The translations under genes and the position numbers were made by a program. Below are positions 1-6,420 of a stretch of DNA of 14,579 nt, one piece after another (within the stretch, counting starts at the first letter, position 1; each line of letters opens with the position of its first letter). The notes under the pieces were generated by a model. That model was not told where the DNA came from and ran no database searches. It saw nothing but the letters and a program-made list of their open reading frames with translations. Source of the stretch: Pseudomonadota bacterium (lineage in GTDB: Bacteria; Pseudomonadota; Alphaproteobacteria; Rhizobiales; Methyloligellaceae); the NCBI GenBank assembly GCA_022567275.1, contig JADFHH010000006.1:1-14579 (forward strand), given 5' to 3'.

Positions 1-209
1 TCCAGCCTCAGGAAATTCGCCGCGATGGTTCGGAGGCCACGGCCGCTTTCGTCGATCCAGCCCAACGTTTCAGTCAGGCCATCGGACACGGCTCCGATAT
101 CTGCTGTGTTATCCAACTCGACGGAAACCAGGTTGATCTCAGAGATCGCCCCCGCAAGGTGTCCTTCCGCCGCAGTAATTCCTCGGATGTCAGTACCCCC
201 AAGGTCCCC
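1..209 (-). pseudogene. Unidentified helical coding fragment, open at left window edge
   Basis: On the minus strand an open frame runs off the left edge. It is in frame with the LOG-family fragment to its right but does not resemble that family. The translation is mostly helical with regularly spaced hydrophobics (for example ITAAEGHLAGAISEIN, then TLGWIDESGRGLRTIAANF). It vaguely recalls the helical bundle of chemotaxis or sensor proteins, but I cannot place it in a family. The change of character occurs where a LOG protein should show its PGGxGT motif. I therefore read it as a separate fragment fused at about position 205-212. Low certainty. Confidence 0.3.
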
Positions 210-500
210 GACCAGCGCCCGGGCGCGCATCATGAAATGCATTTTTCGTATTGCAAAGTAGTGAAACTTGAAACATAGCTCCGGTGTGATATACGGATTC
301 GGGGCCTGCTCCTCCGGCAAAACAATGTTCAGCCCGATCGTGTTGGCCCCGATATCGTAGGCGCCACGGTTGGCCGCCTCCATCACACCCGGCCCGCCAC
401 CAGTCACAACCACATAGTCGCATTTCCCATCAACCTGGCACTGACCGCTGACCAGACGAGAAAATTTCCGCGCCTCTTCATAATAATGGGACTTGGCCAA
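210..500 (-). pseudogene. Internal fragment of a LOG/TIGR00730-family Rossmann-fold protein
   Basis: Minus-strand translation begins around AKSHYYEEARKFSRLVS, then gives DYVVVTGGGPGVMEAANRGA, a run of GANTIGLNIVLPEEQ, and ends with FHYFAIRKMHFMMRARALV. These blocks, in this order, are typical of the central part of LOG/TIGR00730 proteins, whose best-studied members are cytokinin riboside 5'-monophosphate phosphoribohydrolases. The glycine-rich GGGPG nucleotide motif is present. The catalytic PGGxGTxxE motif that should follow RALV within a few residues is absent, because the sequence switches to something unrelated. The N-terminal third is also missing. The family usually has about 190-290 residues; about 97 remain here. 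It cannot encode a working enzyme as it stands. The family call is firm; whether this is a genuine pseudogene or an assembly join is open. Confidence 0.7.
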
Positions 501-514
501 AATATTATTGGCCA
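494..514. repeat. Short inverted repeat at a fragment junction
   Basis: Seven-base perfect arms TGGCCAA (494-500) and TTGGCCA (508-514) flank a 7-base A/T-only centre. The element lies where minus-strand LOG-like coding sequence gives way to plus-strand MerR-like coding sequence, so the two fragments meet head to head. It may be coincidental, a recombination remnant, or the template-switch point of an amplification artefact. Confidence 0.5.
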
Positions 515-778
515 CCCGAAGACAATAAAGTAGACAGATACGCAAATTATCTGACTCGCGATAAGCTTTGTGATAAAAGCGGCTTGTCGTCTGAAAATTT
601 AGCTCAACTAGAGAAAGCTCGGTTACTACTCCCTGATCGAGGTGAGTTATATCGTCCAAAGCTGGTAAGTTGGGGGCAAAAACTCAAATACTTGATAAAT
701 GAGGGTTGGAAAATTTCAGAAATTCGAAATTGGGCAAAAAGCAGATGGAAAACCAAAAACCCGAGGCAATGGCCTCCT
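509..778 (+). pseudogene. AT-rich fragment resembling a MerR-type winged-helix DNA-binding domain
   Basis: A plus-strand frame reads from about WPPEDNKVDRYANYLTRD through KLCDKSGLSSENLAQLEKAR and LYRPKLVSWGQKLKYLINEG to SRWKTKNPRQWPP. The pattern is a helix-turn-helix (LTRDxLCxxxGLSxExLxxLExARLL), then a YRPKLV strand/helix, then a 'YLINEGWKISEIRNWA' helix. It matches the layout of MerR-like winged helices, where 'GVSxxTLRxYE' and 'LGFSLEEI' occupy the same places. I do not recognise the full protein. No convincing start codon lies at its left end: an in-frame TTG at 584 falls inside the domain. The frame becomes unrelated after the PRQWPP block. The base composition is clearly more A+T-rich than anything downstream, suggesting a different genomic source. 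Confidence 0.5.
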
Positions 779-999
779 ATCCGTTCTGCCGTTTGCCGGA
801 ACCGGCCAATGTGCTCATCATGCCGTCCTTCCACAGCGCCAGCATCTCCACCAAGATGCTGCAGGAGTTGGGGGGGAGCACGGTCATCGGGCCGCTGCTG
901 GTGGGTTTGTCGAAGCCGGTGCAGATCGCCCCGCTGGGGTGCACCGACACAACCTTGATGAATATCGCCGCGCTGGCGGCGTTCGATCCCGGCCGGTAG
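763..999 (+). pseudogene. maeB: C-terminal fragment of NADP-dependent malic enzyme (phosphotransacetylase-like end)
   Basis: The frame from about 763 to the TAG at 997-999 translates to YPFCRLPEPANVLIMPSF, then HSASISTKMLQELGGSTVIG, PLLVGLSKPVQIAPLG and finally MNIAALAAFDPGR. This is the C-terminus of MaeB-type malic enzymes, whose phosphotransacetylase-like domain ends with a PANVL(I/V)MP block, a G(S/A)TVIGPLLVGL block and an MAALAA-like tail. Only about 78 of some 760 residues remain. The upstream sequence is the AT-rich MerR-like fragment in another frame, so no catalytic malic-enzyme domain is present. The stop looks native and lies 36 bases before the kinase start, so the maeB-to-kinase order may be the true chromosomal order and the break at about 763-778 the abnormal point. 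Confidence 0.75.
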
Positions 1000-1035
1000 C
1001 GTAATGGATATATCTTGCGTTAGTATGCAAAGCGT

Positions 1036-4000
1036 ATGATTGACGGCAGGATTATCATAACGGCGGCGCTCGCCTATCTGGGGTTTCTGTTCGCGGTGGC
1101 CTATTTCCGCGACCGTATGGCGGTGCCTGGCGAATCAAGCACGGGGCGCCCCGCGATCTACGCGTTTTCGCTCGCGGTCTATTGTACATCCTGGACGTTC
1201 TTCGGCTCCGTCGGCCTGTCGGCCACCACGGGGTATAATTTCATTCCCGTCTATCTTGGCCCGATCATCATATTCGGTGTGGGCTGGCCGCTGCTCTTGC
1301 GTATTATCCGCCTGTCCAAAACCCAGAACATTACCTCCATCGCCGACTTTATCGCCGCGCGTTACGGCAAGAGCCTGCCGCTGGCGGCCCTCGTCACCGT
1401 GATCGCGGTACTGGGCACGCTGCCCTATATCGCGTTGCAACTCAAAGCGGTCTCGGAGTCGGTGACCACGGTTATCGGGCCGGTTGGCGAAACGAGTAAT
1501 GCGCTGCTCGCCGCGACCCCCCTGGGCGATATCGCCTTTGTCGTAGCGGTCGTGATGGCGGCGTTCGCAATCCTGTTCGGCACGCGCCACATCGACGCGA
1601 CCGAACATCAGGAAGGCTTGATGCTGGCGATCGCCACCGAATCGGTGGTCAAGATTCTCGCCTTTCTGCTGGTTGGCTATTACATCACCTTTGAAATGTT
1701 CGGCGGCTTCGGCCCGCTGTACGAACGCGCCTCGCAAAGTCCCGAAATCAGGGAATTGTTCACCCGCGGTTTCGATGGCGGCGCGTGGATCAGCGTAACT
1801 TTCCTGTCGATGGCGTGCATTATCCTGCTGCCGCGCCAGTTCCATGTGGCGGTGGTGGAGAACAATTCGGCGCGCGAAGTCCGCCGCGCGGCCTGGCTGT
1901 TTCCGCTGTACCTCATCGTCATCAATCTGTTCGTGGTTCCCATCGCGGTCGCGGGCTTGCTCACATTTCCCGATGGCCAGGTGTCGGCCGATATGTTCGT
2001 GCTGGCGCTGCCGCTGTCGGACGGCGCCCGGTTCGTCACCCTCGCCGCGTTTATCGGCGGGCTGTCGGCGGCGACCGCCATGGTGATTGTCGCGACCGTG
2101 GCGCTGTCGATCATGATCTCGAACGATCTGGTGGTGCCGCTGCTGCTGCGCCGCCGCCTGCTGGATGTGCGCGAGCGGGAAGATGTCAGTACGCTGCTGC
2201 TCAATATCCGCCGCTCCGCCATCTTCGGCATTCTCATTCTTGGCTACATGTTCTACCGGATGATCGGCGATAGCGTGGCGCTGGCCTCGATCGGACTGCT
2301 TTCTTTTTCCGCGATTGCACAATTGGCGCCGGCCTTCTTCGGCGGTCTGGTCTGGCGCCGCGCCACCGCGCGGGGCGCGATTGCCGGTATCCTCGCGGGC
2401 TTTGCCGTGTGGGCCTATACCTTGCTCCTGCCCGCCTTCGTTCATTCCGGCCTGCTGGCCAATGACATCCTGGTGAACGGGCCGTTCGATATTCATCTGT
2501 TACGGCCCCAGGCATTGTTCAATTTCGATCTAGACCCCATACCGCACGGCGTTTTCTGGAGCATGCTGTTTAACATCGTCGCCTATGTCGCCGTCTCTTT
2601 CGCTAGGGAGCCCGAACCGATCGAACGCCTGCAGGCGAATGTGTTCATCCAGGATGAGCTGGTGCGGCCGCAGACTCAAGGTTATCGCCTGTGGCGGTCA
2701 TCGATTACGGTGCAAGAGTTGCGCAACACCGCGGCGCGTTATGTGGGCGAGGAACGCGCCCGGCGCTCGTTCGAGGACTATGACTCCACCCTGACCGAGG
2801 CGTTAAATCCCGAGGCCGAGGCGGATATCCACCTGCTGCGCCATACCGAGCATCTTCTGGCCAGCGCCATCGGCGCCGCCTCCTCGCGCCTGGTGCTTTC
2901 GCTGCTGCTGCGCCGGCGCACGGTGGGCATAAAATCCGCGCAAAAACTGCTGGACGATGCTTCCGAAGCCATCCAGTACAACCGCGATCTGCTGCAATCT
3001 GCGCTCGACCAGGTGCGTCAAGGCATCTCGGTGTATGACAAGGACATGCGGCTGATTACATGGAACAGACAATTCCGCGATATCCTCAACCTGCCGCCGG
3101 ATTTTGGCCGCGCCGGGGTGCCGCTCGATGAGATTATCCGTTACTCCGCCGAACAAGGCGATCTCGGCCCCGGCAATATCGAAGAGCTGGTGAGCGACCG
3201 TATCCACAAACTCGCCGTTACGCAGGAAACATTTCAGGAGCGGCTGACCGGTTCAGGCCAAGTCGTCGAGGTGCGCAGCTCCTTGATGCCGCAAGGCGGC
3301 ATCGTCACCACCTATACCGACATCACCGACCGGGTGGAGGCCGCTGAAGCGCTCGCCAGAGCGAATGAAAATCTGGAACGGCGCGTGCGCGAGAGGACGG
3401 CGGAGCTGACCAAGGTGAACCGCGAGCTGGCCAAGGCCAAGGCCAAGGCGGATGACGCCAATCTTGGCAAAACGCGGTTCCTGGCCGCCGCCAGTCACGA
3501 CATTCTGCAACCCTTGAACGCGGCGCGGCTCTATACCTCCACCCTGGTCGAACGCAAACGCAGTGGCGAGGACGGGCGGCTGATTCAAAATGTCGATGCT
3601 TCGCTTGAGGCGGTTGAGGAAATTCTCGGCACATTGCTCGATATATCCCGGCTCGACGCCGGCGCCATGAAGCCGGAGATTGAAGTCTTCCCCATCGCCG
3701 GTCTGTTGGCGCAGCTCAAGCTGGAATTCGAACCCATGGCCAAGGAAAAGGGTCTCGATTTCCGGGTGCAAGTTTCAAGCCTGTCGGTGCGTAGCGACCG
3801 GCGTCTGCTGCACCGCGTACTGCAAAACTTCATCTCGAACGCGATCAAATATACCGGGCAAGGCCGTGTGCTGCTCGGCTGCCGGCGGCGGCGCGGCAGG
3901 CGGCTCGAAATACAGATTTGCGATACCGGTCCGGGCATCCCGAAACAACAGCACAAGCTCATCTTCAAGGAATTCCAGCGGCTGAGCGGCAACAGCATCG

Positions 4001-4563
4001 ACACCCATGGGCTGGGGCTGGGGCTGTCGATCGTGGAGCGTATCGGGCGTATGCTCAACCACCGCATCAAGCTGAACTCCCGGCCTCGAAGCGGCTCGAT
4101 ATTCTCGGTCACTCTGCCGGTCGCCAAACCGCGCGCGCTCCGCCGCACGCCACACAAGCGCGTCGGCGTCAATCGGGTTTCCGGCTGCATGGTGCTGTGC
4201 GTCGACAATGAGCCAGCGATTCTGGAGGGCCTGGAAACGCTGCTTTCCGGGTGGGATTGCAGTGTACTGAAAGCGATAGGAACAAAGGATGCCATAGCGC
4301 AGATACGCACCAGCTCACGGGTGCCGGAGATTATTCTTGCCGATTATCATCTCGATGACGAGACCGGAATTCAGACCATCGAAGCAATCCGCGCGGAGTT
4401 GGGATTTGACGTTCCCGCGGTGATGATTACCGCGGACCGCTCGCCCAAGGTTCAGGACCTGATCCGCGATGGCGGGTTTCAGCTCCTGCGCAAGCCGCTA
4501 CGTCCCGCCGCACTGCGCGCCGTCATAGCGCAATCACGCATCCGTCAGGCGGCGGCGGAATAG
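1036..4563 (+). CDS. crbS: SSF-domain hybrid sensor histidine kinase, CrbS/MxtR type
   Basis: This 1175-residue inner-membrane hybrid kinase begins with a multi-span sodium/solute-symporter (SSF) domain (about 5-525). A helical linker (about 555-650) resembles the STAC linker of CbrA-type kinases. A PAS_7-like domain (about 655-770, ISVYDKDMRLITWN ... GIVTTYTDITDR) and a coiled coil follow. The dimerisation/phosphoacceptor box is AAASHDILQPLN with His821. The ATPase domain has an N-box around Asn931/Asn935, G1 DTGPG (963-967) and G2 GLGLGLS (992-998). A C-terminal receiver has the acidic pocket around Asp1057, acceptor Asp1103, Thr1132 and Lys1153. All catalytic residues are intact. In gammaproteobacteria this architecture (CrbS/MxtR) partners a LuxR-type CrbR to switch on acetate use, and such a regulator lies convergently downstream here. 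The SSF part lacks the Ser-Thr pair of true sodium symporters (A348/M349 by alignment), consistent with sensing rather than transport. The ligand is inferred. The start was chosen because only 36 bases separate it from the preceding stop; its ribosome-binding site is weak. Confidence 0.85.
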   Translation: MIDGRIIITAALAYLGFLFAVAYFRDRMAVPGESSTGRPAIYAFSLAVYCTSWTFFGSVGLSATTGYNFIPVYLGPIIIFGVGWPLLLRIIRLSKTQNITSIADFIAARYGKSLPLAALVTVIAVLGTLPYIALQLKAVSESVTTVIGPVGETSNALLAATPLGDIAFVVAVVMAAFAILFGTRHIDATEHQEGLMLAIATESVVKILAFLLVGYYITFEMFGGFGPLYERASQSPEIRELFTRGFDGGAWISVTFLSMACIILLPRQFHVAVVENNSAREVRRAAWLFPLYLIVINLFVVPIAVAGLLTFPDGQVSADMFVLALPLSDGARFVTLAAFIGGLSAATAMVIVATVALSIMISNDLVVPLLLRRRLLDVREREDVSTLLLNIRRSAIFGILILGYMFYRMIGDSVALASIGLLSFSAIAQLAPAFFGGLVWRRATARGAIAGILAGFAVWAYTLLLPAFVHSGLLANDILVNGPFDIHLLRPQALFNFDLDPIPHGVFWSMLFNIVAYVAVSFAREPEPIERLQANVFIQDELVRPQTQGYRLWRSSITVQELRNTAARYVGEERARRSFEDYDSTLTEALNPEAEADIHLLRHTEHLLASAIGAASSRLVLSLLLRRRTVGIKSAQKLLDDASEAIQYNRDLLQSALDQVRQGISVYDKDMRLITWNRQFRDILNLPPDFGRAGVPLDEIIRYSAEQGDLGPGNIEELVSDRIHKLAVTQETFQERLTGSGQVVEVRSSLMPQGGIVTTYTDITDRVEAAEALARANENLERRVRERTAELTKVNRELAKAKAKADDANLGKTRFLAAASHDILQPLNAARLYTSTLVERKRSGEDGRLIQNVDASLEAVEEILGTLLDISRLDAGAMKPEIEVFPIAGLLAQLKLEFEPMAKEKGLDFRVQVSSLSVRSDRRLLHRVLQNFISNAIKYTGQGRVLLGCRRRRGRRLEIQICDTGPGIPKQQHKLIFKEFQRLSGNSIDTHGLGLGLSIVERIGRMLNHRIKLNSRPRSGSIFSVTLPVAKPRALRRTPHKRVGVNRVSGCMVLCVDNEPAILEGLETLLSGWDCSVLKAIGTKDAIAQIRTSSRVPEIILADYHLDDETGIQTIEAIRAELGFDVPAVMITADRSPKVQDLIRDGGFQLLRKPLRPAALRAVIAQSRIRQAAAE

Positions 4564-4664
4564 GTGGGTTACAGCGGTGAAATTTTCTCTAAACGCCAAG
4601 TCTTATGGCATGTATACGTGTGTCGCTCGTTGACTGAACCGTTTGTCGCAGACGATCTGAGACC

Positions 4665-5090
4665 ATGCCGATCAAAGAACACCCGCCTCAAGGCAGCATT
4701 GTAACTGTCGATTACTCAATTGGCTTCAAGGAACCTGAAATGGTCAAGGCACGCTTGGCGGTTGTGTTATCACCAAAAATTATGGCGCGCCCTCACCTCT
4801 GCACCGTTGTTCCGTTAAGTTTAACGGAGCCTTCAACCGTCATGCCCTTCAATAAACTTATCGAAATTCCATTTGAGATGCCCAAAAGCTGGGGCAATGC
4901 CGAGCGCTGGATAAAGGGAGACATGATCAACGCTGTTGGGTTTCATAGAGTCGATTTACTGCGATTAGGAAAGACCAGTACCGGTAAACGTATATACCAA
5001 ATGGAAGCCCTGCCCGACGAACTATTTAAAATAGTAAGACGTTGCGTTCTGCATGGAATGGGGCTGTCAACATTGACAAAATACCTATAA
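4665..5090 (+). CDS. Solitary PemK/MazF-like protein (type II toxin family)
   Basis: The 141-residue product has the PemK/MazF beta-barrel signature: an N-terminal GSIVTVDYSIGFKEPEMVKAR strand-loop, AVVLSPKIMARPHLCTVVPLS, and a C-terminal WIKGDMINAVGFHRVDLL followed by LFKIVRRCVLHGMG. Arg30 and Ser52 fall near the Arg and Thr of the MazF active site. The usual 'RP' after the first arginine is 'RL', so activity cannot be assumed. MazF toxins are sequence-specific endoribonucleases paired with a small antitoxin. No antitoxin-sized gene adjoins it: the 101 bases upstream and about 110 bases downstream hold none. It belongs to the group with a C-terminal 'VGFHRLDL...VLHG' tail that I recall as often occurring alone. 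The gene is visibly more A+T-rich than its neighbours and separates the kinase from its presumed regulator, suggesting later insertion. The start ATG is the only reasonable one, with a weak GAGA before it. Confidence 0.75.
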   Translation: MPIKEHPPQGSIVTVDYSIGFKEPEMVKARLAVVLSPKIMARPHLCTVVPLSLTEPSTVMPFNKLIEIPFEMPKSWGNAERWIKGDMINAVGFHRVDLLRLGKTSTGKRIYQMEALPDELFKIVRRCVLHGMGLSTLTKYL

Positions 5091-5198
5091 AATCATACGT
5101 TGTGTGCGTTAGCGGCTCTGCTCATGTCATCCGCGTCTAAGACCCTGCCAAGGGCCGCTGGCCAGACGAGCGAATGCAAGTTTATGGCCAGTGTCGGC

Positions 5199-5226
5199 AA
5201 AGGGGCTCTGCATCGCAGAGCCCTTT
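5199..5226. terminator. Hairpin terminator downstream of the response-regulator gene
   Basis: Arms AAAGGGGCTCTGC (5199-5211) and GCAGAGCCCTTT (5215-5226) pair with one bulged G around a 3-base loop, giving a strong GC stem. It lies about 30 bases beyond the minus-strand stop of the regulator, where the stem is followed by a short T run that quickly ends. It could also end plus-strand transcription from the PemK-like gene, so a bidirectional role is plausible. Confidence 0.6.
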
Positions 5227-5257
5227 GGCTTATTCGGCAGATCGCTGATCAACGCCA

Positions 5258-5920
5258 TCACATGACGCTGTTGCGCCACTCCGGGCTTTCAATCTTGTTG
5301 ACCGCGATCACCGCCTGGGTGCGGCTGTCAACGCCGAGCTTCTGCAGGATCGCCGATACATGGGCCTTGATGGTCGCCTCCGATACGCTCAGCTTGTAGG
5401 CGATCTGTTTATTGAGCAACCCCTCGCCCAGCATCATCAAAACGCGCACCTGTTGCGGTGTCAGGGTCGCCAACCGCGCCACCAGATTGGTGGTTTCACT
5501 GTCGCCTTCCTCGCTCAAATCAACATCGGGCGGCGTCCAGATGCCGCCATCGAGCACATTCTTGACGGCTTCGCGGATGGTTTCCACCGGCAGCGTCTTG
5601 GGGATGAAACCCGAAGCGCCAAATTCAATACAGCGGCGGATGGTGGACGGGTCCTCACTGGCCGAAACCACAACGACGGGGATTTCGGGATACTGGGCGC
5701 GCAGATACATCAGACCGGAAAACCCCTTGACGCCCGGCATGGCAAGATCAAGCAGCACAAGATCGGTCTCCGAATTGACATCAAGCGTGCTCGACAAACC
5801 ATCGAGCGATCCGGCTTCCGATATTTTCAAATCGCTGAAAGCGTCACTGAGAGCCTGCCGCAACGCGTCCCTGAACAGCGGATGGTCGTCGATAATAACG
5901 ATGCTGTAGCTGGCCATCAT
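5258..5920 (-). CDS. crbR: NarL/LuxR-family response regulator, CrbR type
   Basis: From the chosen start the product is 220 residues, the usual length for this family. An N-terminal receiver (about 5-120) has the acidic pair Asp11-Asp12 (IVIIDDHPLF), acceptor Asp58 (VLLDLAMPG), Ser86 (VVVVSASED) and Lys108 (GFIPKTLP). A C-terminal LuxR-type helix-turn-helix (about 153-204) runs LTPQQVRVLMMLGEGLLNKQ ... ATIKAHVSAILQKLGV. It is a cytoplasmic transcription factor activated by phosphorylation. The convergent SSF hybrid kinase and the divergent VC_2704/VC_2705-type symporter genes match the context of Vibrio cholerae CrbR (VC2702, beside VC2704-2705, from memory), which regulates acetate use. The start at 5920 is preferred over in-frame ATGs at 6025 and 5932 because AAGG lies five bases before it and the receiver fold begins at once. 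ATG 5917 is equally possible. Confidence 0.85.
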   Translation of the reverse strand: MMASYSIVIIDDHPLFRDALRQALSDAFSDLKISEAGSLDGLSSTLDVNSETDLVLLDLAMPGVKGFSGLMYLRAQYPEIPVVVVSASEDPSTIRRCIEFGASGFIPKTLPVETIREAVKNVLDGGIWTPPDVDLSEEGDSETTNLVARLATLTPQQVRVLMMLGEGLLNKQIAYKLSVSEATIKAHVSAILQKLGVDSRTQAVIAVNKIESPEWRNSVM

Positions 5921-6000
5921 GTGCGCCTTCATTCCGAAAACTGGACGGTCCCGTGACAGAACAGCGCGCCCGGCTCCCGGCACCGGCATATTCGACTGCC

Positions 6001-6030
6001 AGTGTAGCTCGAAAAAAAAAGCCAATTCAA
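6001..6030 (-). promoter_or_regulatory. Possible sigma-70-like promoter for the response regulator
   Basis: Read on the minus strand, TTGAAT (6025-6030) and TACACT (6001-6006) are separated by 18 bases that include a run of nine T. Each hexamer matches four of six consensus positions. It would give a leader of about 70 bases before the start at 5920. Pattern inspection only. Confidence 0.35.
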
Positions 6031-6043
6031 TGGGCCAATGGGC
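6028..6043. repeat. Tandem 8-bp repeat in the divergent control region
   Basis: CAATGGGC occurs twice back to back (6028-6035 and 6036-6043). The related hexamer GCCAAT also occurs at 6021-6026 and 6034-6039, 13 bases apart. The block overlaps and lies just upstream of the proposed -35 of the regulator, and about 40 bases before the possible -10 of the symporter operon. It is a candidate operator for the regulator or another factor. The function is inferred. Confidence 0.4.
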
Positions 6044-6083
6044 CTGTACCCGCGCGCCGGAATATATGGCGCATTATCCCCCT

Positions 6084-6089
6084 TATACA
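6084..6089 (+). promoter_or_regulatory. Possible -10 element for the symporter operon
   Basis: TATACA lies about 64 bases before the DUF4212 start. No convincing -35 element lies 16-18 bases upstream, which would fit an activator-dependent promoter but could equally be chance. Confidence 0.2.
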
Positions 6090-6152
6090 ACACGGATGCA
6101 GCAATCTTTTTCAACACTTTGCTTCTCCGGGCAAGACTGCTAACCCTCATCC

Positions 6153-6413
6153 ATGATCGACGACGAGCAACGCCCGCGCTACTGGCGGCATACGCTGCTG
6201 CTGGCTGCCGTGCTGGTGGCGATTGTCATCTTATGCGCCATTATATTGCCGTTGTATGCGGCTGAATTAAACGATGACACACTGCTTGGTTTTCCGCTCG
6301 GATTTTATGCCGCGGCGCAAGGGATTGTGATTGCACTGATCGTCGCCGTCTATTGGGCCGGGGATCGTCAGGCCAGGACCGACCGTAAATTTGGCGCTAC
6401 GGAAGAGCTGTAG
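6153..6413 (+). CDS. DUF4212 small subunit of a VC_2705-type sodium/solute symporter
   Basis: This 86-residue membrane protein has two hydrophobic spans (about 13-35 and 47-69). The second begins in the characteristic LGFPLGFYAAAQG segment, followed by VYWAGDRQARTDRKFG. The two spans, the 'G(F/W)xxAQQG'-like motif at the start of span 2, and the short charged tail are the signature of DUF4212 proteins. These are almost always encoded directly before a VC_2705-family symporter and are regarded as its accessory subunit, as is the case here. The stop lies seven bases before the ATG of the large subunit, so the two are surely co-transcribed and probably translationally coupled. The gene is divergent from the response regulator. 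The ribosome-binding site is weak, but no better start exists within the frame. Confidence 0.85.
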   Translation: MIDDEQRPRYWRHTLLLAAVLVAIVILCAIILPLYAAELNDDTLLGFPLGFYAAAQGIVIALIVAVYWAGDRQARTDRKFGATEEL

Positions 6414-6420
6414 GCGGACA

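Noticed and set aside
1135..2496. 453-codon open frame on the minus strand inside the kinase gene
   Set aside because: The translation is extremely rich in Arg, Gln, His and Asp without any domain, which is the usual mirror of a GC-rich membrane-protein gene. The plus-strand SSF domain is clearly the real one.
4609..4620. Imperfect 12-bp palindrome CATGTATACGTG before the PemK-like gene
   Set aside because: It is too short and imperfect to call an operator without comparison to relatives.
5360..5956. 198-codon plus-strand frame opposite the response regulator
   Set aside because: It is a shadow of the receiver and LuxR domains, which are intact on the minus strand.
5929..6156. Several overlapping 67-74-codon frames in the regulator/symporter gap
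   Set aside because: They have no protein-like motifs, they overlap on both strands, and the gap contains promoter-like sequence.
6391..6420. TTG start extending the symporter by ten residues
   Set aside because: It lies inside the upstream DUF4212 gene and lacks a ribosome-binding site, whereas ATG 6421 has AGGCGG just before it.
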